Shown: piece after piece, positions 33,871-41,673 of the stretch | Numbering within the stretch: position 1 is the first letter of the stretch | How the letters are laid out: each line of letters opens with the position of its first letter | NCBI GenBank assembly: GCA_964345035.1 | Contig: CAYFPO010000017.1 | Location: 1-44,818 of the forward strand | Direction of reading: 5' to 3' | DNA: 44,818 nucleotides | Source: CAYFPO01 sp964345035 | Lineage (GTDB): Bacteria > Fidelibacterota > Marinisomatia > SCGC-AAA003-L08 > GCA-002704045 | Made by a program: the position numbers and the translations under genes | The notes under the pieces: generated by a model | Told to the model about the DNA's origin: nothing | What the model saw: the letters and a program-made list of their open reading frames with translations, nothing else | Databases searched by the model: none

Positions 33871-36800
33871 CTATGAGATAGTAAAAATTTCTTCTTTTGT
33901 TGGTGAATATCCTAAGTTCTGGCTCAATATTTTTTCTGTTTCCGGTATGGTAATATTTTTTCTGCCTGCGTAACTGATAATTTGATCTTTCTGGATTTTC
34001 CCGAGATTGAAATATTTTGCTTCTGGATGAGAATAATACCATCCACATACAGATGCTGCAGGATACAAAGCACAGGATTCTGTCAAAGTAATACCCGTAT
34101 TTTTTGATATATTCAGAAGTTTAAACAGTTTAATTTTTTCTGTATGATCCGGGGATGCAGGATATCCGGGTGCCGGACGTATTCCTGTGTATTTTTCTTG
34201 GATTAATTCATCCACACTTAGATTTTCGTTTGGAGTATAACCCCACAATTCTGTACGAATCAGATAATGCAGATGTTCTGCAAATGCCTCAGCCAATCGG
34301 TCTGCAAGAATTTTAACCATAATTGCCGAATAATCATCATGAACAGCATTCCATTTTTCTACTGTTTCTTTACAACCAAATCCGGTACTAACTGCAAATC
34401 CACCAATCCAATCCTGTAAGCCGGAATTTTCAGGAGCAATAAAATCGGATAGACAGAGAGCCGGGAAATCCGTTCCGCGGTCTACTTGCTGACGCAGGTT
34501 GTGTATGGTCATATTGTCATCTGGAGTCTTAATATTGATATCATCTCCACGGGAATTTGCGGGGAATATTCCAATGATGCCGTTTGCAGTAAGTTGGTTT
34601 TTATCAACTATGATCTTCAGCATATTCTGACCATCTTCAAATACCTTTTTTGCCTGTTCTCCAACCGTTTTATCATCAAGAATTCCAGGATATTTTCCCT
34701 TTAGTTCCCAGGCATGGAAAAATGGCGACCAGTCAATAAATGGGATCAAAGAATTGATAGAGATGTCACGAAAAACAGTTATCCCGGGTTTAGCCGGTTT
34801 AGGGGGTTTATAACTTGTCCAGTTTATGGAAATTATTTTCTTTACTGCTTCTGCGTAGGGTAGGATTTTTGTTTGTTGTTTCCTTCCTTCAAAACTATTC
34901 CGTATTTCAATATAATTTTGTTCAATCTGGTTAGAAAAATTGGATCTACTCACAGGATCGATTAACTTTCTGGAGATATTGACTGCCTGAGATGCATCAC
35001 GGACATGGACAACAGGACCGGAATATTCTGAATCAATTTTCACTGCTGTATGTTTTTGTGAAGTTGTTGCTCCACCAATGAGCAGCGGGATATTCAATTG
35101 TGTTCTTTCCATCTCTGAAGCAACATGAACCATTTCTGACAACGATGGAGTGATCAATCCGGAAAGACCGATGATATCAACTTCCATTTCTCTTGCAGTA
35201 GATAAAATTTTATCAGATGGAACCATCACTCCCAAATCAATAATATCATAATTATTACATCCTAACACAACACCCACTATTTTTTTACCGATATCATGAA
35301 CATCTCCCTTAACTGTGGCAAGTAATATTTTTTTTCTGATGGTGTCTTTTGAATTTTGTTTCTTTTTTTCATCTTCCATAAAGGGAACAAGATATGCTAC
35401 GGCTTTTTTCATAACCCGGGCTGATTTTACAACCTGAGGTAAAAACAATTTACCTGCACCGAACAAATCACCCACTTTATTCATCCCATCCATTAGTGGT
35501 TCTTCAATTGTTTTTAAGGCACTACCCAATTTTACCCGGCTTTCTTCTGCATCCAATTCTATAAATTCTGTAACTCCATGAATCAGTGCAAATTCCAATC
35601 TTTTTTCAACCTTTTTGTTTCTCCAACCAGCGGAGGTTTTTTGATTTTTGGATGATCGTGTTGACTTCTCTGCAAGTTTTGTAAGTCGTTCGGTTGCATC
35701 CGGTCTGCGGTTAAAGAGTACATCTTCAACACATTCCAGAAGTTCAGGATCGATATCTTCATATACCTGAAGCTGCCCGGCATTTACAATACCCATATCC
35801 ATACCGGCACGAATTGCATGATATAAAAATACAGAATGCATTGCTTCACGAACCGTATTATTACCTCGGATGGAAAAACTGAGATTACTCACACCACCGC
35901 TGACTAAACTGCCCGGTAATGATTTTTTAATTTCTCTACAGGCATTGATATAATCAACAGCAAAGTTATTGTGGGCTTGAATTCCGGTTGCCACTGCAAA
36001 TATGTTGGGATCAAAAATAATTTCCTCAGGTGGAAAATTCAATTTTTCAGTCAATAATGTATATGCTCTTGTGCAAATCTCAACTTTTCGTTCAAAACTG
36101 TCTGCCTGTCCGGATTCATCAAATGCCATTACGACTACTGCTGCTCCATATTTCTGGATGATTTCTGCTTTTTTCAGAAATTCTTTTTCACCGTCTTTTA
36201 AACTAATTGAATTTACAATACCTTTACCCTGTATATTTTTTAATCCAGTTTCCAATACGGACCATTCGGATGAATCTACCATAATTGGTACTCGACTGAT
36301 ATCTGGTTCACCCGCAATTAGTCTGAGATATTTTTCCATTGCAATTTCTGAACCCAATAATCCTTCATCCATATTAATGTCAATGATTTGGGCACCATTC
36401 TCAATTTGCTGCCTTCCAACAGAAAGAGCTTCTTCATATTTGTCCTCCCGAATCAACCGGTTAAATTTTCTGGATCCGGAAACATTGGTTCTTTCGCCAA
36501 TATTTACAAATAAAAGATTATCCCGGAAATTTAGCGATTCCAGCCCGCTCAATCTGCAAATTGGTTGTATTTCCGAGATGATTCTGGGTTTGGTTTTTGA
36601 GACCGCTTTTGAAATTGCTGCAATATGTTCCGGAGTTGTTCCGCAGCAACCACCTGCAATATTAATAAAACCACTTTCTGCAAATTCCAGTATTTTTTCT
36701 GCCATTGATTCGGGAGTCTCATCATACTCTCCAAGGTCATTTGGAAGCCCGGCATTGGGGTGACAGGTGATCAACGTATCTGCAATTGTAGAAAACTCAT

Positions 36801-37569
36801 CGATATATGGTCGTAATTCATCAGCACCCAAGGCACAATTCAGTCCTACTGCCACAGGGTTCGCATGCCGAATTGAATTCCAGAAAGCTTCCAGTGTTTG
36901 GCCGGACAATGTCCTGCCGCTGACATCAGTTATAGTACCGGAAATCATGAGTGGAACTTCCTGATTCCGTTCATGGAATACAGTTTTCACCGCAAATATT
37001 GCTGCCTTACAGTTTAATGTATCAAAAACTGTTTCTATCATCAATGCATCAACTCCGCCTTCAAGAAGTCCATTTATTTGATCACTGTATGTAATTACAA
37101 GTTCATCAAAGGTAATATTCCGGTGTTCAGGACTTTCTACAACCGGAGAAATAGAACAGGTGCGGCTTGTAGGTCCCAGAATACCGCAGACATATTTTGG
37201 ATTTACTCCAGAATTTGTAAATTTGTGTACAGCACTCACTGCAATTTTTGCAGATTCAAGATTCATTTCGTAAACAATATCTTCCAGTTGATAATCAGCC
37301 ATACTCACGGAATTGGCATTAAAAGTATTGGTTTCAATTATATCCGCTCCGGCTGATAGATATTGGGTATGGATATCCGAAATAATATCCGGTCTGGTCA
37401 AAGACAGAAGATCATTGCATCCCTGTAAATCTATTGGATGATTCGAAAATCGGCACCCTCTGAAATCCCTTTCATTTAATTTGTAAGATTGGATCATGGT
37501 GCCCATTGCACCATCAAGAATCAGTATTCTGTCTTTACATTCCTGTGTTATGTTAAATTTAGTTTTCAT
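33871..37569 (-). CDS. metH: Cobalamin-dependent methionine synthase
   Basis: MetH moves the methyl of 5-methyl-THF to homocysteine through cobalamin. At 1232 residues it has the full four-domain layout: homocysteine-binding barrel (1-330, zinc cysteines around GGCCGT and 'VGLNCALG'), pterin-binding barrel (about 345-620, 'INIGERTNVSGSRKF'), cobalamin domain with DVHDIG (about residue 757, axial His) and 'DLGVMVP', and the C-terminal SAM reactivation domain ('RPAPGYPASPDHTEK', 'CGWYYSHPEAKYFNLG'). The ATG lies only 11 nt after the T tract of an attenuator, and I see no clear Shine-Dalgarno. A SAM-II riboswitch controls the transcript. Confidence 0.97.
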   Translation of the reverse strand: MKTKFNITQECKDRILILDGAMGTMIQSYKLNERDFRGCRFSNHPIDLQGCNDLLSLTRPDIISDIHTQYLSAGADIIETNTFNANSVSMADYQLEDIVYEMNLESAKIAVSAVHKFTNSGVNPKYVCGILGPTSRTCSISPVVESPEHRNITFDELVITYSDQINGLLEGGVDALMIETVFDTLNCKAAIFAVKTVFHERNQEVPLMISGTITDVSGRTLSGQTLEAFWNSIRHANPVAVGLNCALGADELRPYIDEFSTIADTLITCHPNAGLPNDLGEYDETPESMAEKILEFAESGFINIAGGCCGTTPEHIAAISKAVSKTKPRIISEIQPICRLSGLESLNFRDNLLFVNIGERTNVSGSRKFNRLIREDKYEEALSVGRQQIENGAQIIDINMDEGLLGSEIAMEKYLRLIAGEPDISRVPIMVDSSEWSVLETGLKNIQGKGIVNSISLKDGEKEFLKKAEIIQKYGAAVVVMAFDESGQADSFERKVEICTRAYTLLTEKLNFPPEEIIFDPNIFAVATGIQAHNNFAVDYINACREIKKSLPGSLVSGGVSNLSFSIRGNNTVREAMHSVFLYHAIRAGMDMGIVNAGQLQVYEDIDPELLECVEDVLFNRRPDATERLTKLAEKSTRSSKNQKTSAGWRNKKVEKRLEFALIHGVTEFIELDAEESRVKLGSALKTIEEPLMDGMNKVGDLFGAGKLFLPQVVKSARVMKKAVAYLVPFMEDEKKKQNSKDTIRKKILLATVKGDVHDIGKKIVGVVLGCNNYDIIDLGVMVPSDKILSTAREMEVDIIGLSGLITPSLSEMVHVASEMERTQLNIPLLIGGATTSQKHTAVKIDSEYSGPVVHVRDASQAVNISRKLIDPVSRSNFSNQIEQNYIEIRNSFEGRKQQTKILPYAEAVKKIISINWTSYKPPKPAKPGITVFRDISINSLIPFIDWSPFFHAWELKGKYPGILDDKTVGEQAKKVFEDGQNMLKIIVDKNQLTANGIIGIFPANSRGDDINIKTPDDNMTIHNLRQQVDRGTDFPALCLSDFIAPENSGLQDWIGGFAVSTGFGCKETVEKWNAVHDDYSAIMVKILADRLAEAFAEHLHYLIRTELWGYTPNENLSVDELIQEKYTGIRPAPGYPASPDHTEKIKLFKLLNISKNTGITLTESCALYPAASVCGWYYSHPEAKYFNLGKIQKDQIISYAGRKNITIPETEKILSQNLGYSPTKEEIFTIS

Positions 37570-37580
37570 TTTTTATATAT

Positions 37581-37608
37581 AAAAAAAAAGACCAGCAGCG
37601 ACTGGTCT
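37581..37608 (-). terminator. Riboswitch-controlled intrinsic terminator of metH
   Basis: On the minus strand A-GACCAG-TCGCTG-CTGGTC-T is a perfect stem followed by nine T, ending 11 nt before the metH ATG. Its loop and right arm contain GTCGCTGC (37602-37595), the exact complement of GCAGCGAC in the aptamer P1/loop (37643-37636). So antiterminator and terminator are mutually exclusive. Confidence 0.9.
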
Positions 37609-37613
37609 CACTT

Positions 37614-37663
37614 CCGATTTAGCAAGTTTTTTCCTGTCGCTGCAATTTGGATTAAATCACGAC
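37614..37663 (-). promoter_or_regulatory. SAM-II riboswitch aptamer
   Basis: Minus-strand sequence GTCGTGATTTAATCCAAAT followed by TGCAGCGACAGGAAAAAACT and TGCTAAATCGG matches the SAM-II pattern: P1 stem GTCGT/GCGAC, the conserved GATTTAA and ATTGCA in the P1 loop, an A-rich linker, and GCTAAA with GG forming the pseudoknot side. It lies directly ahead of a terminator and metH. When SAM binds, P1 keeps GCGAC paired and the terminator forms. Without SAM, GCAGCGAC pairs with GTCGCTGC and transcription continues. I matched it by eye to the published metX-type sequence. A covariance-model search (RF00521) would be decisive. Confidence 0.85.
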
Positions 37664-37746
37664 TTGGTAAATATTATGACAGATATTCACCTTCATCCAA
37701 GAAATATTTAAATCTTATATCAGATAACTTTTTGTACAATTATAAA

Positions 37747-37809
37747 CTATTGAGTTAAAAAATTGATTTGGTTTATATATTCTTTAATGGTGTTTGCTGA
37801 GTATTGCAT
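37747..37809 (-). other. Small ORF with strong RBS upstream of metH leader
   Basis: A 20-codon frame (MQYSANTIKEYINQINFLTQ) begins at ATG 37809 with AGGAG 7 nt before it and stops at TAG. It could be a leader peptide or a remnant: its first 14 residues resemble the N-terminus of DUF1801 proteins (the '..KTVEEYIN..' style). It lies about 80 nt upstream of the riboswitch. The rest of 37664-37959 is AT-rich and shows no gene on either strand. Confidence 0.3.
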
Positions 37810-37959
37810 CGTAATCTCCTGATTTGTTTAAAACAATTTCGAAAAATTACTTATTTATTCAGAAAGCATCATACAGTTAAAATACTCTAAGAACTTTATC
37901 AAATTAAATCGATTATAGTCTGATTAATTAAAGTTTTTCTAATATCGTTAATATAAATG

Positions 37960-38223
37960 TCATTTCTTTTTATAGACTGAACCACGAGAACCAACTCGTA
38001 ATATTTGGACAGTTATGACTTCCTTAATCACTGAGTAGATTACTCGAAATTGACCAACCCGCAACCTGCGATAGTTTTGAAACTCTCCTTTGAGCGGCTT
38101 TCCTAATTGGGGATCTTCCGTCAATTCATTTACTTTTTTCAAAATCGTTTTTACTTTGCTTTTCTCTATACTTTTAAGGTCTTTTAATGCATTTGAATCC
38201 CATTTTATTTTATAGGAGACCAT
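37960..38223 (-). CDS. relE: RelE/ParE-family toxin
   Basis: This 87-residue toxin has 'IKWDSNALKDLKSIEKS', 'GKPLKGEFQNYRRLRVGQFRVIYSV' and a basic tail, matching the RelE/ParE fold. Family members cut mRNA in the ribosome A site or poison gyrase. Its ATG overlaps the antitoxin gene by 14 nt. The conserved R-x-G-x-(F/Y)-R-V segment and the LKG loop argue for the RelE side. Confidence 0.93.
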   Translation of the reverse strand: MVSYKIKWDSNALKDLKSIEKSKVKTILKKVNELTEDPQLGKPLKGEFQNYRRLRVGQFRVIYSVIKEVITVQILRVGSRGSVYKKK

Positions 38224-38428
38224 AATCCCTTAATACATCTTCATGGTCGATGAGTTCTTTATGAGGATCTTCATCTCTGGTTTTTGCAATAATACCATCA
38301 TAATTATCCAAATAGAACTCCAAGGATTGCTTAATCAATGCACTTTTGGTTTTGTGAAGAATACGAGACAAAGCATCTATTTCATCCAGAAAATCTTCTT
38401 CAATTTTAAAACTAACTGTTTTTAACAT
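38210..38428 (-). CDS. relB: Ribbon-helix-helix antitoxin (RelB-like)
   Basis: This 72-residue antitoxin starts with a ribbon-helix-helix DNA-binding region (MLKTVSFKIEEDFLDEIDAL, 'RILHKTKSALIKQSLEFYL') and ends in an acidic, flexible toxin-binding tail ('DEDPHKELIDHEDVLRDYGLL'). It overlaps the toxin gene by 14 nt, the normal antitoxin-first order. Its own operator candidate lies 26-60 bp upstream, between the promoter boxes. Confidence 0.92.
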   Translation of the reverse strand: MLKTVSFKIEEDFLDEIDALSRILHKTKSALIKQSLEFYLDNYDGIIAKTRDEDPHKELIDHEDVLRDYGLL

Positions 38429-38453
38429 AATTCCAACATAATTCTCTTGGCGT

Positions 38454-38483
38454 AATATATGGTAATACGCGTAATACCATCAA
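38454..38483 (-). promoter_or_regulatory. Toxin-antitoxin promoter with operator palindrome between -35 and -10
   Basis: On the minus strand TTGATG (38483-38478) and TATATT (38459-38454) are spaced 18 bp apart. Between them lies TGGTA-A-TACGCGTA-A-TACCA (38460-38479), a 20-bp near-perfect palindrome with two symmetric mismatches. GTAATA occurs three times at 9-10 bp spacing (38452, 38462 and 38471), as expected for an RHH repressor array. This layout would let RelB-RelE repress its own gene. Confidence 0.7.
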
Positions 38484-38535
38484 GTAAAAAGGTTTGTATC
38501 TAAAAAAGCCGCAAGAACCCCAAGGTGCTATTTAA

Positions 38536-39012
38536 TCAAATCCACCGCCGGACTTTTTTCTTGTAGTCTAAATATTCTTCACCAAATGTAGCTTTCAAAT
38601 AGGCTTCTTCCTTTTTAATAGCAGTATTGTAGAGGGTAAGAGCTGCCGGCAGAAAACTTCCCAGCACCCACGGATTATCAAAAAAGATTCCCAGCCCAAT
38701 GGGAAAGATATTTAATACCACATAAATGGGATTTCTAGACCAGGCATATACTCCGGTGGTGATCAATTTTTTCGCAGGTTTCCAGGGCTGGATATTTGTG
38801 TCTGCTTTTTTGAATAAACGTTGGAAATAGAGTATCAGAAAAAATCCGATGATAACCATTAAGAGTCCCCAATATTGATGATCAAATGGAATGCCCATAT
38901 CCAATGGATAGTATTTCTGAATTATTCCACCCATTACCATCCAAAAAATGTAAACCAACGGTGGTGGGATTTTAACACCTGCACCTTTGTTTGGGTCCAG
39001 TTCTTTTTTCAT
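38536..39012 (-). CDS. Isoprenylcysteine carboxyl methyltransferase/PEMT-family membrane methyltransferase
   Basis: This 158-residue membrane protein has about four hydrophobic segments and the motif 'LITTGVYAWSRNPIYV', the PEMT/ICMT-family signature ('GxYxxxRHPxY', here with N for H), plus 'FGEEYLDYKKKVRRWI' at the C-terminus (the 'EExxLxxxFGxxYxxYxxxVxRW' motif). These enzymes methylate lipids or prenyl-cysteine using SAM. Bacterial substrates are mostly unknown. It overlaps the cupin gene by 4 nt. Confidence 0.88.
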   Translation of the reverse strand: MKKELDPNKGAGVKIPPPLVYIFWMVMGGIIQKYYPLDMGIPFDHQYWGLLMVIIGFFLILYFQRLFKKADTNIQPWKPAKKLITTGVYAWSRNPIYVVLNIFPIGLGIFFDNPWVLGSFLPAALTLYNTAIKKEEAYLKATFGEEYLDYKKKVRRWI

Positions 39013-39350
39013 TTTCCTTTATATCTGTCGGCTTGGTCAAAGAGTGTCAGGTCTTTGTAGCCCTTTTTGATTTTAGCAGAATGTGGAACGTCTTTGTCGA
39101 TGAAATATGTATCACCTTTTTTTAATAAGCTTATTTTTCCGTCTATTGTCAATTCAATTTCTCCATCCAAAACAACACCCCATTGTGCATTGTGAGAATG
39201 GACAGGAACTTCAATATCATTTTCAAATTCCATAAATATAAATTGCTGGTCATTTGCCTGAATTAATTTTGATGCTACTCCATTTATTGGAATATCAGCA
39301 TCAGGATGATTGTTTATAATGTTTGGAAAAAATGATTTCTTTTTACTCAT
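39009..39350 (-). CDS. Small cupin-domain protein
   Basis: This 113-residue protein is a single cupin barrel: 'MEFENDIEVPVHSHNAQWGVVLDGEIEL' (motif 1, histidines at the metal site) and 'KGDTYFIDKDVPHSAKIKKGY' (motif 2). Such proteins bind metal or small molecules and often act as sensors or isomerases. It is coupled to the downstream methyltransferase (4-nt overlap). The pair may be a two-gene cassette, as it lies between an attC-like repeat and the toxin-antitoxin pair. Confidence 0.85.
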   Translation of the reverse strand: MSKKKSFFPNIINNHPDADIPINGVASKLIQANDQQFIFMEFENDIEVPVHSHNAQWGVVLDGEIELTIDGKISLLKKGDTYFIDKDVPHSAKIKKGYKDLTLFDQADRYKGK

Positions 39351-39375
39351 ATGCTTATTCTCTGCTCGAATTGGC

Positions 39376-39412
39376 TAACATCCCGTTAAACACTATTGCG
39401 TTTAATGGGTTA
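39376..39412 (-). repeat. attC-like imperfect inverted repeat
   Basis: TAACATCCCGTTAAAC (39376-39391) and GTTTAATGGGTTA (39400-39412) pair as TAAC/GTTA, CCC/GGG and TTAAAC/GTTTAA with bulged single bases and an 8-nt loop. Arms with bulges and TAAC/GTTA ends are features of integron attC sites. It lies just after a truncated gene and before the cupin gene. No integrase is visible in the window, so it may be an orphan or a coincidence. Confidence 0.35.
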
Positions 39413-39476
39413 TAATTTATACAAAAACTTCTAACTAACAACAAGAAGTTTGCTTTACTCCGGTTGAAAATGTGGA

Positions 39477-39635
39477 TTACCCTTCCTGCATAACCAATTT
39501 TAATAGTGGATTGTTTAAGTCGAAATTACCATATCCCGGACGCATCTTGTATGCCTGTTTCTCCAAAAAGGATTCATAAAATTCCTGGGATTTTTTTACA
39601 TCACTCGCATTAAGTGAAATATGTACTTTGTTCAT
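39477..39635 (-). pseudogene. Truncated glyoxalase/VOC protein (ArsI/CadI-like remnant)
   Basis: From ATG 39635 there are 52 residues (MNKVHISLNASDVKKSQEFY, 'RPGYGNFDLNNPLLKLVMQEG') matching the first third of CadI/ArsI-type vicinal-oxygen-chelate dioxygenases, then a stop. The rest (about 90 residues, with the metal ligands) is absent, so the protein cannot be active. The frame has a weak in-frame extension to 39698 that overlaps the arsR remnant. Together the two look like a decayed arsenic resistance operon. Confidence 0.7.
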
Positions 39636-39651
39636 TTGTCCTCTTGTATTG

Positions 39652-39891
39652 TTAACAACATTTGTTAAAGCTGGATCTAAACAATGCTGTAAATCCATCT
39701 CTTAATTTTTTCATTACTTTTGAATTAATACCGTAGCATACACTTGAGCCATCAACAATATCCAAACAAGTGCAAGATTTCTTTTGGATAAGCTCTTGCA
39801 GAATTTGAATCCGTGTCTGATGTGACAATACCTTGGCATAGGATGCCAATTCCTGTAGTTCTTTTTCAAATTGTGCAGATTTATTTAACAT
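39652..39891 (-). pseudogene. arsR: ArsR-family regulator missing its DNA-recognition helix
   Basis: This 79-residue frame begins as a normal ArsR/SmtB repressor ('LASYAKVLSHQTRIQILQEL', 'SCTCLDIVD') and ends in its normal last part ('DGSSVCYGINSKVMKKLRDGF'), but the part between, which in the family holds 'LPLSQSTVSQHLKxLKxAGLI' (about 24 residues), is gone in frame. The recognition helix and wing are therefore missing and DNA binding is unlikely. Metal-site cysteines (CTC) are kept. An unrelated tail (TALFRSSFNKCC) follows. It opens with a good GGAGATGAGAA before the ATG. Confidence 0.75.
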
Positions 39892-39902
39892 TTCTCATCT
39901 CC

Positions 39903-39936
39903 GTATACCATAGTTAAACGATTTTATATAGTATAC
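39903..39936. promoter_or_regulatory. Inverted repeat in the arsR remnant promoter
   Basis: GTATAC occurs at 39903-39908 and 39931-39936, 22 bp apart, directly upstream of the arsR remnant RBS. With the AT-rich segment between, it looks like the promoter/operator of the former arsenic operon. Only the spacing and symmetry support it. Confidence 0.3.
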
Positions 39937-40002
39937 AATCCAAGAATTATTTTAGAACCAATAAATATTACCTCTGCCTTAAACCGGGGGGTAATTAAAG
40001 TA

Positions 40003-41673
40003 TTACTCCACCCAAAAATTCAATCGTAATTCCTGCCCAAAATCAGGGTTGAATGAAAGCAGCTCTTCTCCATCTAATGACAAAAATTTCACACTGCCAT
40101 TAATACCCACTTTATCAGGATCAGAATCGCGGTACCACCAATGTTTGGAGATGCCGTCCTCCATTTTATCGGTAAATAAAAACTGATAACAACCATTTTT
40201 TAACTTGATTGTATAGGCATAGTCTGAATCATCTGTAAAATTACCACCTGAGTAGAGAACTTCACCATCCACATCCGAGATTGTAAATGAATTTTCGTGG
40301 GTACGATTCACATTATTGGTATGGATTTCTAATGTAAACTCCCTGGGTACAATCAATGGGAGGGGTGCAATGGATGTCAATTGGTTATTCTGCAAATTTT
40401 CATCTTTCACCCCATTTGGTATTGTTAATTTTGCAAAAAAAGTGGGATCGGTTTTTAATCGTGTCCAATCCATTGGCGGTAGGGTGAGAGTATCAGAATC
40501 AAGAAATGCCAGGTTTCCATGCCAATTATAGTGGCTCCAGCGACCATTCTTGAATCCATATTCGATTTTGAGGGAATGTAGGTCATAAGCACCGGTATTT
40601 TGAATTATGATCTGTGGATTATCACAAATAGGGTTGATCCGGCTATATTGATCCTGACTGCTGGGTGCAATAATATCTACCAGTCCTACATCATTTTTGA
40701 AATTAGGTTTGCCATAGGAAATAAGTTGGTGGGTCATGCGGAAGGTCCCGTCCTTTTCACCATTGTCGTAAAAATTCTCAATCCCATAGTCCAATAAAAT
40801 TGTATCTCCAGGGAGCACATAAGGCGTAAGTTCAAATTCATGTTCATCCACAATGGTTCCCGGGCACCAGCCTGCACGGTCAAAAGGCCATGTTCCACCT
40901 TGCGGATATATGGGATTATTACCACAGTCCGTCCAAACATTCCAGGTAAAAAGTTCTTGGCCACTGATGTACCAACTGTGATTTTTACTGTCCCATTCAC
41001 AGCAATTTCGGGGTCCCGCATGTCCATGCCCCGATACAATGGATTTAATACGAAATCCTTGTGCATACGAATTTAACATAATCTCCTTCTCTTTCAGCAG
41101 GCTGTCATTGGCAAGGTGTTCATATTTGTAATCCTTGTAGGGGTAAATATTCTCAATGGAAACAACATCCCGGGGTGGTGTGCCTTTAATGAAATGAAAT
41201 TTCAGATCCAAAAGCTCCTGATTATTGCCGGTCTGTAAATGCAGGTCGCCCTTTAGTATGGGGGCATATTCCGAAATATCATAGATCCATTCCCAGCCAT
41301 TTTCGCCGCCCATTATCAGGCGTTTGCCATAGGGAGTAACAAAACTACCTAAACAATATTGTTCAGTTGAGTCTGCCTTTGGAACATCTACAAAAGTACT
41401 CCAAATATAATCCCATTCACCACAAGGGTATTTGTCCCCAGCAGTAAGAGAATCGCATTTCAGGGTCTGCACCATGAGAATTTTTCCCCATTGTTCATCG
41501 GTTTGTGGAAATGATACCATCGTTTTATACTGGGCATTCCATCCCTCAGGACTGGGAGTTTGATAAGTAATGGGGTGAATGGTGAGGGTGTCCCTTTTCA
41601 CAGTTCCTAATAAATGAGAAATGAAAAGTAAGAAATAAAAAGTAAAATTATAAAGGGGTTCACGGCTCTTCAA
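40003..41673 (-). CDS. Secreted PNGase F-like peptide-N-glycosidase
   Basis: This 556-residue protein matches the peptide:N-glycosidase F family, which removes N-glycans from glycoproteins by hydrolysing the glycosyl-asparagine bond. A signal peptide (about 8-25, TTG start) precedes the two-part PNGase F core: 'DKYPCGEWDYIWS', 'TPYGKRL', 'VSGHGHAGPRNCCEW' and 'NPIYPQGGTWPFDRAGWCPG', with the paired cysteines of the core. A C-terminal beta domain (about 440-556) has 'GCYQFLFTDKMEDGI', like repeats found in secreted adhesins. It overlaps the upstream TonB receptor by 14 nt, so glycan release and uptake may be linked. No lipobox is visible. Confidence 0.85.
   Translation of the reverse strand: MKSREPLYNFTFYFLLFISHLLGTVKRDTLTIHPITYQTPSPEGWNAQYKTMVSFPQTDEQWGKILMVQTLKCDSLTAGDKYPCGEWDYIWSTFVDVPKADSTEQYCLGSFVTPYGKRLIMGGENGWEWIYDISEYAPILKGDLHLQTGNNQELLDLKFHFIKGTPPRDVVSIENIYPYKDYKYEHLANDSLLKEKEIMLNSYAQGFRIKSIVSGHGHAGPRNCCEWDSKNHSWYISGQELFTWNVWTDCGNNPIYPQGGTWPFDRAGWCPGTIVDEHEFELTPYVLPGDTILLDYGIENFYDNGEKDGTFRMTHQLISYGKPNFKNDVGLVDIIAPSSQDQYSRINPICDNPQIIIQNTGAYDLHSLKIEYGFKNGRWSHYNWHGNLAFLDSDTLTLPPMDWTRLKTDPTFFAKLTIPNGVKDENLQNNQLTSIAPLPLIVPREFTLEIHTNNVNRTHENSFTISDVDGEVLYSGGNFTDDSDYAYTIKLKNGCYQFLFTDKMEDGISKHWWYRDSDPDKVGINGSVKFLSLDGEELLSFNPDFGQELRLNFWVE

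Noticed and set aside
36002..36763. A 253-residue plus-strand frame inside metH.
   Set aside because: It is antisense to conserved MetH barrels, with low-complexity composition and no recognisable domain.
37581..37663. Cobalamin or T-box riboswitch before metH.
   Set aside because: The B12-box and T-box signatures are absent, whereas the SAM-II pattern fits.
37720..37740. A metH promoter from TTGTAC and TATAAG on the minus strand.
   Set aside because: The spacer is only about 14 bp, too short for a standard sigma-70-like promoter.
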